Shown here: positions 41,801 through 53,523 of the stretch, piece by piece
Layout: each line of letters starts with the position of its first letter
Position numbering within the stretch: position 1 is the first letter of the stretch
Source of the DNA: Tolypocladium sp. Sup5 PDA-1
Lineage: Eukaryota; Ascomycota; Sordariomycetes; Hypocreales; Ophiocordycipitaceae
Direction: 5' to 3'
Length of the DNA stretch: 64,000 nt
NCBI GenBank assembly: GCA_000750105.3
Contig: JPHH03000047.1
Location: forward strand, 124,001 to 188,000
Translations under genes and position numbers: made by a program
The notes under the pieces: model-generated
Databases searched by the model: none
Seen by the model: the letters and a program-made list of their open reading frames with translations, nothing else
Told to the model about the DNA's origin: nothing

Positions 41801-44086
41801 CCAGCAGACCACTCAAGAGGGCAGACTTTCCGCTGCCAACTTGGCCGATGATCGCAGTGACTTGTCCTGGCTCAAGCTTTATTGCCAGGTCCTTGAGGAC
41901 AGCGGGCCCGGTTTTGTCCCATCCAAAACTCTGACCCTTCAACATGATGGCTTGCCTCGGGGCTCCCTGGCGGTTGCCGTCCATCGGTATCAGAGTCTGA
42001 GGATTGACCCCTGGATCGGCGTTTTGCTGTGAAATGCTTGAGACTTCGCTGTCTGTTTGCGAACTCAAGCGGTAGTTGCAGTACTCCTGAATGCGGTCGA
42101 AGCTACCAATGCACTGAATGACCATCGGAAGACCCTGCACAAACTTCACCACTGGCGTCGTCAGCAACGAGATCAAGGCGATTGATGTGAATGCTTGCGC
42201 AGTCAATAGCGACCCATTCTTCCAAAATACAGAAATTATGACATAGACGGCAAACGTTATAACCGGCGCTAGATTAATCGGTGTAATTGCTGAGCGGATT
42301 CTGTCAGTGATGAATCGACGGAAAGATGCCAGAGGGGAAGTGGCCTGCGCACATAGGAGCAGCGTTGTAACAAGGAGCTTTCGGTAACTCTTCGAGGTCT
42401 CAATCTCGCTTGCTCGAAGGTCCTGTATCGTCGTCGACATCACTTGCGAGAGGCCGAGCATCTTGACGCTTTTCATGTCGCCCAGGAATGCCGAGGTGGC
42501 TTGGAGGCGCCTCTCGACCTTTTCAACCCACCGACGCTGCGCAGACTTGGCCAACAGTGAAACCTTGGAAGTTACACCGACAAACACTAGATCAAGATCA
42601 TTCAATTAGAAAGAGTTTTTGTATCGCAACCTATGAGAAGCTCCAGTCGTCAACCTACCAGCCACGAGGACAATGGGCGCCAGGCATGCCAAAGAGAGCT
42701 GCTCCCCGAGCAGCCAACTGGCAATGCAGATGTCGAGCAATGAACCCCACACCTCGTGAAAGAACTGTAGCCCGCTCACGATGCGCTGTACGTCTGTGCC
42801 CATCAGAGTGGTCGCCGTGATTTCGCCCAGGTCGGCTGCTCTGGTTTGCAGCGTTCGCTCGTACACCAGCGCAATAAGTCCGCCTCGCAGTCTGGCGATA
42901 AACCGGGACTGCTGATACAGGTAAATGGAGTTTGAAGCCTATTCAGTAAACGCCAGGTAAGTGAATGCCAACATGACACTGAAAAGGTCTCATATCACAA
43001 CTCACTGCGATGCCCAAGTACACAAGTGCCCAGGCGCCAATAAGGCCCTTTGCATAATCTTCTTGTTGAGCTGTCTGGCCTACAAAGGTGACAGTGGTGT
43101 TGATGAGAAATGGCTGCGAAAAGGTAAACGCCGTCAAACAGAGTCGAGGGGCTATGGCCGAGAGAAAGGACAGGGCATAGCTGTGGAAACAGGCGCGCAA
43201 CAGACTATGGCGAAGCCGGTGATCATCTGGAGAGGGTGAAGCTTTAGAGTGTGTGCAAATATTTCAAGGCCTCTACCTACATCTGGCCCAAGTTGACACG
43301 AGCTTCCTGTGCAATGTGCAGCTCTTGAGTTTGGCATCCATGATCGGCAGGTCGTCCACAGACATGACTTTGGCATGGCCTGTTCGGAAGGTGCTCCAAA
43401 GCCAGACAAAGGCGGTCCTGCTCCAAACACCACTGCAGCTCTCGGGCGCTCCAGAGACTTGGTCCGTTCCCAGTGCAGCCTTGCTCCCGATCAGGTCCAG
43501 AAGAGCCGCGGTCGCCGTAAGTGCCAGGGCGACCGTCATGACAATTGACTCGCGGCTGCCGGGCACAAGCAACCATAGCGTGCGCACCCGGGCAATACTG
43601 AAAAGCATTGAAGCTGACAGATAGAAACTGAGCACCGTCGAAGGACGGGACGACCGCTGATGGTCCATGCAACACAGCACAACCGCGGTCGTGATGGCCA
43701 TGCAACTCACCACATCAGCGGCAGGTGAAGCATCAGTAGCAAGAACCCGGTTCCGAACTCGAAACGCGATGAATGTTAATCGAGAGACGAACATTCCCAC
43801 CAGTGCGACCTAAAGTGGCTCGTCAGTGGAACGCCGCATACATGATATGTCTCGGACAACGGCGTACGAACTTGCTGGCCAGCAATCTGGACCGTGGCGG
43901 GCAAACACTGGGTTTCGGAAGCATCGAAACAATTTTCATCAATGAAAGGACAATAAAGAGCGCTTCGGGGATACATGCGAGAAGCAAGTCCTCGAATTGG
44001 AGAGTAAAGTCGAACGGCCGACAGTCGGGGTCAACACGAGGGCCAAAGGACCGCTCGCTTCCGTACGGACAAGCCATCTTCGGCAT
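38862..44086 (-). CDS. ABCC-type multidrug-resistance (MRP) transporter
   Basis: Fourteen exons join in phase to 1479 aa: 44086-43868, 43809-43281, 43226-43006, 42938-42659, 42586-41529, 41461-41299, 41234-40863, 40801-40678, 40618-40547, 40484-40434, 40378-40314, 40258-39640, 39583-39125 and 39069-38862. The layout is TMD0-TMD1-NBD1-TMD2-NBD2. NBD1 has Walker A IGQVGSGKSALL, signature LSGGQRQRI and Walker B TIFLDDVFSGMD (Asp where the catalytic Glu would be, usual for ABCC). NBD2 has Walker A CGRSGCGKSSLV, signature WSAGQKQLL (first residue altered) and Walker B ILIVDEATS. The intron after exon 12 appears to start with GC (GCGAGT). The protein should export conjugates or toxic metabolites at the plasma or vacuolar membrane. 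Confidence 0.9.
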
Positions 44087-44686
44087 GATGAGAAGTTTTC
44101 ATTTCTCGCGCAGTTAGTGAATTCTAGTGACGCCCTTTATACAACGCCTCGCCGGTTTGAGGACGCGTCGTAAACTGATGCCTGCCATTTACGCGGGGGC
44201 TGGCTCATTTGCGTCATGCCCCTGAACCAACAAACAGGCTTACACCACGACGCGCGGTTTGCGGTCAGCTTACACAACAGCGACAGGAACTAGATGCACG
44301 ACTTATTCAACACTGATAATCAGCTTCAGGGCTTCTGAAAACTTGGCCATGTCAGATTGCGGCTCTGCTAATTCTGCGGTGCACTTGTTGTCTTTTCTAC
44401 TTATCTGTGTCTCCATACACTGAACTCGTAGAACTGGCGGTTCAACGAGAAGAGAGTATGGTAGAAGCTTAGTGCGCCTTGGACACACCATTCTCTTAAT
44501 TTGATCGGACTTTGCTTTTACTAACGCTATGGAAGATGAAAGGGGGTTCATCTGAGTTACCGTGACTACCCTAAGAAGAAGAAGGGAGAAAAGTGTGCCC
44601 CACGCCGTGCGTGGCGATCCAATATGCCAGCACGGGCGGAGAGACGGCGAGGATAGCCTACAGCCTCCTTTCCGGGCAATAAACGC
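44087..44686. other. Intergenic, no gene seen
   Basis: The upstream side of the ABCC gene and the 3' side of the subtilase. Nothing recognisable on either strand. Confidence 0.5.
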
Positions 44687-46065
44687 TTAACCAGAGGGGT
44701 TGCCGTTGAAGGCGAGCAGGTTGACGGTGTTGGGTGTCTGGTTGGTAATGGCGTTCTGAGTGGCCATCTTCCGAATCGTATCGCAGAGGGCGGGGGAGGC
44801 CTTGACACCGTCGCGAGAGGCAAGGTAGGCAGCGAGACCGGCGATGTGGGGGGTGGCCATGGAAGTGCCAGTGTAAGAGTCCTATATGAAGTCAGCGCCC
44901 GCTGTAGATGACTTCACCCAGTTCTCGCTCAGCTCAACTTACAGTCTTGCCCCCAGGGATAGTCGACAAAACGTCAACAGCAGGGCCAACAATGTTGACA
45001 GAGGGCCCCCAGTTGGACATATCGTAGCGGGTATCATCACTAGCGGAGCCACCAACAGTGCAGACAGTCGGCTCGGACGCCGGCGAGAAGTCAGAGGCGT
45101 TTTTGTTATCGTTGCCAGCGGCCACGGCCACGAAGTAACCCTTCTTGACCAGGGCAGCCGCAGCGTCGTTGATTGACTGCTTGTAGTCTGATCCAAAGCT
45201 CATGTTCACGACCACACCGTTAGGGCAGTCCCTGTTGGGAGCATCCTTGGCAACGTGGTCGATGCCGGCGATGAGGACAGAGTCGTCGGCATATTTGCCG
45301 GTGCCCCAGACCTTGATACCGTATATCTTGGCCTTCTTGGCAACACCGTAGGTGTTGCTACCAGTCGTGCCGGCACAGTGCGTGCCGTGTCCCCTGCTGT
45401 CAGCGGTTTCGCCGTCGATGAAGGATTTGACCTGAAGTGCTCGGCCCCCAAAGTCCTGCAACGTTTGTCAGATACACGTGTCTCTCCGACCTTGGGGCTC
45501 GCCACACATCTAGGCAAGCGGAACATGAGCTTACAGGGTGCGAGTCGTCGAGGCCGGTGTCGACGACGTAGATGCAAGCGCCTTGGCCGGCGCTATCATC
45601 ATAGACGTACGTGCTGAAACCAGACTTCCTGTGAGAGATGCGGCCAAGGCCCCAGGGGGCGTCGTTCTGCTGGACGTAGCCGCTCAGGGTGGCAAAGCCT
45701 TCCTGCTCAATGTAGTCGACCTAAGAGGAAGCCGTCAGCTCGAACATCCGACTCCGGAGTGCATGTAAGAGCGAGATTAGTCTTACCTCGGGGTGGTCCC
45801 TCAGGGCCTTGATGGAGTTCGCATCGAGGGTGGCGGCAAAGCCGTTGAAGACATGCTTGAAGACGTTATCAGCATCTCCGGGGAACAGCTTCATGGCATC
45901 CTCCAGGTGGGAGGCGTCGCTGCTGCCCTTCAACTTGACAATGTACTTGTTTGCGTGGGCTTTGACTCCGTCGCGAGCGAGCAGAAGAGGAGCAGGCTCA
46001 GATCGCTTCGCGGCCGGAACAGCCAATGCCAGGGGAAACAAGGGAAGGATAGTTGCCAGGCGCAT
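44687..46065 (-). CDS. Secreted subtilisin-like protease, proteinase K type (S8)
   Basis: Four exons join in phase to 390 aa: 46065-45787, 45720-45535, 45455-44943 and 44881-44687. The signal peptide is MRLATILPLFPLALAVPAA. An I9 inhibitor propeptide follows (KYIVKLKGSSD to IKALRDHPEVDYIEQE). The mature enzyme has Asp147 in YVVDTGLDDSHP, His178 in GHGTHCAGT and Ser333 in YTGTSMATPHIAGLAA. Oxyanion Asn lies in VAAGNDN. This is the class of secreted alkaline proteases used by fungi on cuticle or other protein. Introns are 48-79 bp with standard ends. It sits on the same strand as the ABCC gene but about 0.6 kb away, with its own promoter. Confidence 0.95.
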
Positions 46066-48317
46066 CTTTACGGTCTCGGGGGGCTCAGTTGGTTCGGTGG
46101 ATTTGCGAGAGGGGCTTGTTCCTTTCTGGTCTAACGGGATGGTCATCTTGAGGGAGCATCGCGTTCCTTTTATCATTCTCGACGCCTAGAAGAATGCCGT
46201 CATGAGAGACCCGATACTCCACTACTCCAAGTGGCCCGGAGACTTCAAACAAGAAGGTGAACCGGAATCCACAAGTTCACAACCATCATCTGCCTCCTTC
46301 CCAGTCGGGAAGTTGCAATTACGACCCTGTACTGTGGCAATCTCGTAACCTTAACTCTACTTTGCCTTGCGGCATCTAGTGATTAAGCTTACAACGCCTG
46401 GGAACGGTAACCGTAATAGTAATGGATAGAGCGTTCTAAAATTCTCCAAGGATTTGTAAGATGCTTCTTAACAAAACTCATAATTCCGTTTAGTTTTACA
46501 GTTAGTTTTACAGTTAGTTTTACGGGCCTTTAAAATCGGCGGAATGGCAATAGATACGCAAAGGATGGCTCATAGTTTGCGAAATAGTTCGATGCCCCCA
46601 GTGGTATGGACGGGGCAGTCTTTCAGCTGATGGATTGCACGCAAACGACTGCCGCCGTGGCTTAGCTGGCCATGAGTTTCAGATAGGTGAGTGGGCACGA
46701 GCACCCGGGCGAGGACCAGGGCCAATTCGAGTCAAATACAGAAGCTCCCTCACATCACATGAGTCGTGCCATCTATCATATACTATGTTACGTAGGTTCG
46801 TCTGTGTGGGCTCCCTCGTTCCCCGGCCTTGGTATGAGATAACTGCCGCGTCTGTCCCGTAACCCCAAATCAACGCTCCAATGGCCGCCCTTGATGGGAT
46901 CCGCTGACTATGAGTACTACAGAATAGCAGGTACCCCAAGGAACTAACCTAGGCAGGCTGATTCGACGTTCAATGCCGGGGCCGGGTTGCCCTTTTGGTC
47001 GGAGTGGCGCCATGAAAAGTGATGGCTGCCTTGGTCGGTCATCTCCCACAACTGCGTACGTGCTCATCTCTTCGTCTACTTGTCAGTTGGAGGTTAGAAC
47101 ACAGTTTGCACTTTATCGGGCTGCGGTGGAAGTCACGCCGTTGACGGAAGAAATGGCCACTGCTTGACCTCTCTATTACCATGACGCAGACTACGTTGTC
47201 AATGTGCGGTTGTCGGCAAACACCAAACTGGATGATCGACAGGATCCAGGCTCGACGAGTTCAACCCTGCTGAACTCGGACAAGGATGTGCGAACCTGCG
47301 GGAGCATACCTGCTAGGGAGGAAATGCCCAGTGATAACTTCTTGTGGGCCGAGACTCTCAATCACCTTCAATCGAGCGTTCACTTTGCAGCCTGCCCTGT
47401 AATTCCTACCAATGGACGACAGCGAGCAAGTTCTTTATCCGCGCCAGAAGGTGGGAACAGACAGTTGACGAGTCCAATCGGTCGGGCTCCGCCTTCTAAG
47501 GCCGCGTATTGACTTGGTGCAAATGCCGTGTTCTGGCTCGCCGCCTTCCTGTTGCGTTCACCTGCCGTCTGCGCTGGCGACGATCACTCCAAGCCACCTT
47601 TCTTTTTTGATGGCGCAGTCCCGATTGCGGGCTGCTCCTCGGGTGGGGGTTGTTGATACACGTAATGGCTTCTAACCATCACGGTGCTCATGAAGGCTTT
47701 CAATCTATGAATACTTCTAGGCCCAGGCCATGAGGGTCAAAGATTTCGCATCTCTAGCCACTTTGAGGATAATTGCAAACTGCGCTTGAGCAAGTCATGT
47801 TACCGGAAAGAGCAGTCGAGGACTCAAGAATGCTCCCAATAGCGACGGGCAGTGTCCCGGTGCCCACAAGGTCCGCGGGTTCCCTTTGTCGTCGTGATAC
47901 ATCGCCATCCTGATTCCTGAACTGCCACTCAATTTCTTGAACCATCAGCGCGCGACCTAGAGTCTACAGTCAAGACGCAGGTGCTGAAGTGGGATTGTGC
48001 GTGTAGTGAACATCAATGACTTAATTATGTACGTATGTCTCTCGGGCAACCGTGATGGGCTGCGAGTATCTCTTCTCATCTGTACACCCGAAATGCTTTT
48101 GCAAGGGATGGCCTACGGCGGGCGTCCGTCTGGGGGCCAGTTGCAGGGAACAGTCTTGCAATTCGAGAGTCTGCGACTCGTGCAAGCTGCGGAAGCTGTG
48201 TCCAAAGAGAAGGGGCGACCGACCGGTGCAACGTGAGATGCAATGCAATATCATGGTCAACAAAGGAAGTGAGTTGCATCATGTATTCAGCGTTGTATGC
48301 ACTGGGTGGGAGACGTC
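46066..48317. other. Intergenic, no gene seen
   Basis: A long stretch with only meaningless short frames. It is AT-rich around 46380-46540. The 5' end is the subtilase promoter side. Confidence 0.5.
46489..46523. repeat. 12-bp tandem repeat, about 2.9 copies
   Basis: The unit GTTAGTTTTACA is repeated at 46489-46523 with one difference in the first copy. A simple minisatellite in an AT-rich spacer. Confidence 0.75.
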
Positions 48318-48662
48318 CTACTCCCTGACCTCTTCAATGACAGACTCGCCCGACGATTTGTCCCCGCTCGTCCACTCCCAGCGCTCGTGCAGCCTCACCC
48401 GCCCATCCGCCAGCACCTCCGGCGTCGAGAGGCAGCGGCCAGTCATCAGGTCGCCGCTGCGGTTGACGTGGTGGTAGCGCATGTCGAGGCTGTTGTCTTG
48501 CTGCACGACGGCAACCAGCGAGCCCTTGACGACGGAGCCGCCGGCGTACTCGGCCCAGACGACGTTGCCGTCTTGGCGGTAGTGGAATCGCGTCTCGGCG
48601 CCGACCTCGCCGTTGGCCGTGTTGGCCGTGGAGCAAAAGACTTTGTTGTTGTACAGACTCAT
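48318..48662 (-). CDS. Small conserved protein of unknown function
   Basis: A 114-aa protein starting MSLYNNKVFCSTANTANGEV. I recall this as a conserved family of single-domain proteins found in bacteria and fungi, sometimes labelled N-acetylglutamate synthase in databases without clear evidence. Conserved-looking blocks are ETRFHYRQDGNVVWAEYAGG, LDMRYHHVNRSGDLMTGRC and RVRLHERWEWTSGDKSSG. The alternating aromatic and Gly pattern suits a small beta-barrel. No signal peptide and no intron. The frame is open upstream to 48797, but the family normally begins at MSLYNNK. It may have come from bacteria; only a phylogeny could show that. The function is not known. Confidence 0.75.
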   Translation of the reverse strand: MSLYNNKVFCSTANTANGEVGAETRFHYRQDGNVVWAEYAGGSVVKGSLVAVVQQDNSLDMRYHHVNRSGDLMTGRCLSTPEVLADGRVRLHERWEWTSGDKSSGESVIEEVRE

Positions 48663-50034
48663 CTTGGGACGCTGGAGGCCGAAAACCGGAGGTTGGGCGG
48701 GGTGTACGGACAACGCTGGGATCTGCAGGAGAGTATTAGGTGCTAGATAATGAGCGTGTAAATCGACTTGGGCATACTCTGATGGCTGCGGCATCAAGGT
48801 GGTGGCTTTCGAGCGTGAAGAGTACTGGAGTATCCCACGGGCTGCTGATGATGATGTGAAAGAGTCACGGAGGACGCGCAGCTCGAAACCCCTCCGCCAA
48901 GCCCAGATTGCGCTCCACTAACAAGGAGGCGCCTTCTTTCAGCTCACAGTCCTCAAACATGAAGGGACAGCTCCCAACGTTGGTCGTGGTATTAAAGACC
49001 AGTGGCGTGCGTACCAAGCATGGGTTAAGAAATAAGCTTACTACCTGTATTACTACACCAGTACAACCGTGCACGGCGGCATTTGACGCCATGTTACGGA
49101 TTCTTCGTACAGGGCACGAATCGGACTGGGAGGAGCGACACGACAAGCTGCACTGATGGCGGTTTGACCTTTGCGGAAGCTGCCTTTACCCTAGAATTAT
49201 TTGAACACTACAGTCTGTCGTTTTCTACTTGATATCGTCTCGTATGACAAGCACACAGAGGCAGACGCTCGCCATTGTGCTACTCGCGGTTCGACCCACA
49301 CTACCACTAGGTTTCTGAGTTGCGCGGATACTACGATACTGATGAAGATGCGAGGAACTAAATGGATGCGATGATCTGCTCGAGATACTAGAGGGATACT
49401 AGTAATCTTACTCGGGCAGCTTAATGTTCAGCTCTTGCACCTCGCCCGCGACACCTTCAACGGGCATCTCCGCTCCCGGTCGGGTTGGCTCTTCCGATCG
49501 ATCAGCTCTTGTGTCAACGAACGGATGCTATATACGACGGCCCTACCCGTCGCCCGCGACGCCGATTCAACAGGGCTGTTGTCAATGGACTTTGTAGACA
49601 TTGCGGCCTGCATCGTCGCGAGTGATAAGATCTGGCGTCTGCGGAAATGTGTGGGCGAGAATACTGGAGAAGCCACCGGACAAGTCATCTGCAATTGAAG
49701 CTCTTGATCGGACTTCATCAATATCTTTTCCTGAAAGCCTTACCGTCGCTTGGACGCATCAGGTGCCCGTGGATTATAGAGTTCAATACTAGGTCGTTGT
49801 GGCACTTGACTTTCTGCGCCTGCAACCTTGACTTATGCGTGGGAGCTGAGTACAAATCACCTCAACGCACGCTTACGGGACAGCGACCTTTTTGTGATTA
49901 TCGGCCTCCTTGGTTGTATTACTATGCATACATTTGCTGATCATCTCACTCGTTTCCTTAGCGGAACCCCGTGCAAGTGTGTTGTTGAATAAAAGAAAAC
50001 TTCGCAAGTATACTGACTCGCCTCAGTCATTTTC
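48663..50034. other. Intergenic, no gene seen
   Basis: Several frames of 60-97 codons with no convincing family. A minus-strand frame at 48865-49146 and both strands at 49430-49720 were examined and not called. Confidence 0.45.
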
Positions 50035-51168
50035 ATGGATAACTCAACTCCCGAAATATTGGCTTCGGCTGGAGAGGCAGAGAATGTGACAATACAGCTC
50101 CACCCAAACGGAGACGCGGTCCTCGTTGTTGGGGCTGGCTCGAGTAAACGATTCCTCGTATCGAGTGAGATACTGCGGCTTGCTTCGAAATACTTCAATG
50201 CGCTATTCAGTTCCTCTTGGGCAGAAGGCCAGGCAACCCAGAGAGGAGAATACCCCGATATACCGCTCAAGGACGACGATCCAGATGCCATGGAGATCAT
50301 TTTGTCGATTCTACACTATCGCTTCTTAGAGACATACGGGAGCCTAGAACCAGAAATGCTCGCTAGAGTTGCTCGACATAGCGACAAATATCAATGCAAC
50401 CTGCCTCTTCGGCCTTGGATCTCCCAGTGGGTTCGCAATGTTCGAGAGCTTTCCAATATCGAAGAGTATGGATTCCTGCTCACAGCGGCTTACTTCTTTG
50501 ACGTTCCGGAGCATTTCCAAGCAATTTCTATTACAGTAATACGCAACGTTCCAGCTGCGTTCGACACCGCGTGGGCGACCTATGACATCATCTCGTTCCT
50601 CCCGCAGGAAATCAAAGGTGAATGCCGCAATCACGCATTAAAGACATGTGCTAATCCACTCTCAGATGAACTGGAAGCTCAAATTTGGATGGCTGCAAGC
50701 GACATTCGTTCCCAGGTCGAGTCCGTCGAAGGCTTCCTACGGGGTACATCAAGAGGCTACATGATGCAGCGCCAGCTTTGCTTGCCTTGTGGCAGGCTGC
50801 ATCCCGCGACCGCGAAGCAGTGCCATCCATGTCACAACGCAACTCTATACCCCGAAATCTGCACTAGCCAGGCTCGTATTGCAGAATATTTTGAGATACT
50901 TGGCCGAAGATCTCTATGGCCAACGGACATTGCATTCAGAACGTACACCATATCCGATCTTGCCGCGGCGATACGCGGCATGATGGACGACCGAAAACAC
51001 CAGTGCGACGCCGGCTGGAATTGTCCATTGAAGGAGGAGGTAAAAAGACTGCGCGTGAGAGTGGAGCAGGTCGTCGAGGGAATTCGTGGCATCCGTCGCG
51101 GCGTAAGTTCTGTGACTGATGAAAATGGGGAGAGGAACGATGAAATAGTGGCAACGGAAGAGCCCTAA
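50035..51168 (+). CDS. BTB/POZ-domain protein
   Basis: A 377-aa single-exon protein. Residues about 18-120 match a fungal BTB/POZ domain (AVLVVGAGSSKRFLVSSEIL, then RLASKYFNALFSSSWAEG, then MEIILSILHYR). The middle is helical. A Cys cluster, C249-x2-C252-x10-C263-x2-C266, looks like a zinc-binding knuckle. The C-terminus has a likely coiled coil (LKEEVKRLRVRVEQVVEGI). BTB proteins of this kind are numerous in filamentous fungi and may act as cullin-3 adaptors or scaffolds; the partner here is unknown. The start at 50035 is the first ATG in frame. Confidence 0.88.
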   Translation: MDNSTPEILASAGEAENVTIQLHPNGDAVLVVGAGSSKRFLVSSEILRLASKYFNALFSSSWAEGQATQRGEYPDIPLKDDDPDAMEIILSILHYRFLETYGSLEPEMLARVARHSDKYQCNLPLRPWISQWVRNVRELSNIEEYGFLLTAAYFFDVPEHFQAISITVIRNVPAAFDTAWATYDIISFLPQEIKGECRNHALKTCANPLSDELEAQIWMAASDIRSQVESVEGFLRGTSRGYMMQRQLCLPCGRLHPATAKQCHPCHNATLYPEICTSQARIAEYFEILGRRSLWPTDIAFRTYTISDLAAAIRGMMDDRKHQCDAGWNCPLKEEVKRLRVRVEQVVEGIRGIRRGVSSVTDENGERNDEIVATEEP

Positions 51169-52030
51169 TAGAACCATCCATCTGCCGCAAATAAACTCAA
51201 GACCAACTTCTGGAAGCTGTTCGCGTCCTGCGCACATCTTTGCGACGGAGAGGACTCGTGCAGAGAGAGGGGCACACAACCTACCGCAATCTTCATCAAC
51301 GTCTCACAGTGACTCCTCGGCATCCCGCTGCACTTCAACTGCGGCTGGTGCCATGCCCTCCGTGTCACAATCCACGAACCGTGAGCCCCAGGGCGTGAAG
51401 CCGTCCACATGTGTCACGGGACTGGCGCTGCGGATGTACTCCTCTGGACAGAGCGGCCGGAGCCGCCGCTGTATTATGTAGTATCCCGGGATCCGCACAC
51501 GTACGAGTACGATGCGCCGTGTGACGCACCCAAGCAAGGGCAGGGTTTACTGATGCGACGACAACAGACACATCTTTGTCATTGCCGTCTACCGGATTGG
51601 TTGGTGGCTGTGCCTGCGATGCGTGACCCTGGTTTCCCCGCATCCGACGAAGAGCCTCAACACCTCTTCCTTCCCCGGACGTCCCGGCAGACCCAGATTC
51701 TTCCAACCCTCATCACCCTCGGGCGTCCGGAGCGCGTGTTTCCAGCTGCTTCATTAATAAGTCTAGTTCCGTCTATGACTTGTCTATCGGTTCCCCGCCC
51801 CTATCTCTCCGTCTACTCTATGGGTCCACCTCCCGTTTTTGTCACTCGCAGTTTCCAGTGTCTCCGATCTTCGAAACAGCGAAGAGATCAGATCAGTCAA
51901 GTCTCGAACATGATGGAAAACAAAACAGAAACAAGATCATGATGCTGCGGACCGCTCCAAAGGCCAAAATAATGCTTTCAACGCCAACCTCGCACACTTT
52001 CTTCCAACCTCGATGCCCCGATAACTGGCG
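51169..52030. other. Intergenic, no gene seen
   Basis: The 3' side of both the BTB gene and the desaturase. No family-like frame. Confidence 0.5.
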
Positions 52031-53523
52031 TTACTCGGACTTCCCAGACGACGGCTTGGTTCCCAGGCCGTTGCGGTTGCGGAAGAAGAGAATGCCCTTG
52101 GCGGCACCCTCGGCCCCTTCGCTGGGCTCAACCCACTGGCACATGCGGGCGCTTCGCCACATGGCACGGATGAAGCCCACGGGGCCATCTCGCGTGTCGG
52201 CCCGGTAGTGCTTGCCCATGACGGGGCGGATGGCGTCGGACGCCTCGTCGGCGTGGTAGAAGGGGATGGTGCTGACATAGTGGTGCAGTACGTGGGTCTC
52301 GATGATGCCGTGCAGCAGGTGGCGGCCGATGAATCCCATCTCGCGGTCGATTGTCGCGGCGGCGCCCCGAACGAAGTTCCACTCGTCCCCGGTGTAATGG
52401 GGCAGAGACGGGTCGGTGTGCTGGAGGAAGGTGATGGCCACTGCGATCGAAACAAAGTCAGCATGAACGCCCACAAACCTGGGGGGGCGGGGGACGACGA
52501 ACCAAGCCAGTGGTTGACCCAGAGATACGGGATAAAGTACCAGACGGCCATGTTGGCCCATCCAAACGTGTTGCCCAGGTACACGAGGGCGGCGGCAGTG
52601 ATGCCGATGCCAATGTCGCTGAGGACGATGAGCTTGGCGTCCTTGGCCTCGTACAGCGGGCTGCGAGGGTCGAAGTGGTTCACGCCGCCGCCGTACCCGT
52701 TCTTCTTGCCCTTGCCGCGACCCTCGCGCTGGCGCTCGTGGTAGTCGTGGCCGGTGACGTTGGTCAGGAGGTAGTTGGGCCAGCCACCGAGCTGCTGGAC
52801 GATCAGCATGAGCAGGGTGTAGGCGGGCGTCTCCTCGGTGAGCTCGGCGAGCTCGTGGGCCATGCGGCCGACGCGCGTGGCGTGCTGCTCCCTGGTCCTG
52901 GGGACGAAGACCATGTCGCGCTCCATGTTGCCGGTGGCCTTGTGGTGCTTGCGGTGGGAGATTTGCCAGCTGAAGTAGGGGACGAGGAGGGCCGAGTGGA
53001 GGACCCAGCCGGTGATGTCGTTGATGGTGCGCGAGGCGGAAAAGGCGCCGTGGCCGCACTCGTGGGCAATGACCCAGATGCCGGTGCCGAAGAGGCCCTG
53101 CAGGACGGTGTAGAAGGCCCAAAGCAGGGCGCGGACGGGCGTCGACGGGACATACTCGGGGGTCACGAAGTTGTGGAAGACGAGGAAGGTAGTTGCGAGG
53201 CAGACAATGTCGCGCAGGATGTAGGCGTAGCCGGTCGGGGCGGAGCGCTCGAAGCAGTGCTTGGGGATGGCATCGCGGATGTCCTTGATGGTGAAGTCGG
53301 GGGGCGTGAACTCGTTGCCGTACGTGTCGAAGAGGCCCGTGTACTTTGGTTTCTCGGCCACGTCAATCGACGACAGCGACGACAGCGACGTCGACGAGGG
53401 CGACGGCCGGGGCGAGTCGGACGGCGAGACGGCCGCCGAGGACTCGGAGTCGGTGGCAGTGGCCGAGGTAGCGGTACGGCGCAGGACCGGGTTCCTGGGG
53501 AACGCAGAGGATACGGAGGCCAT
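52031..53523 (-). CDS. fad2: Delta-12 (oleate) fatty acid desaturase
   Basis: Two exons (53523-52503 and 52440-52031) join in phase to 476 aa. The 62-bp intron starts GTTCGT and ends CGCAG. Three histidine boxes bind the di-iron centre: HECGH (154-158), HRKHH (190-194) and HVLHH (390-394). About four membrane helices lie between them. The N-terminus has a Ser-rich stretch and then YTGLFDTYGNEFTPPDFTIK, typical of fungal oleate desaturases acting in the endoplasmic reticulum to make linoleate. The start at 53523 gives the usual length; the frame upstream is open but not conserved. The delta-12 call over delta-15 rests on overall resemblance and is not proven by motif. Confidence 0.92.

Noticed and set aside
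46640..46735. GTGGCTTAGCTGG followed later by ATTCGAGTC, tRNA-like
   Set aside because: Spacing and stems do not fit a cloverleaf; no 3' acceptor complement.
48865..49146. Minus-strand frame containing FNTTTNVGSCPFMFEDC
   Set aside because: Looks protein-like over about 45 residues, but no family, start or partner exon could be supported.
49435..49698. Plus-strand frame with a MDFVDIAACIVASDKIW segment resembling fungal STAND N-termini
   Set aside because: The match is short and no following NTPase or repeat domain is present.
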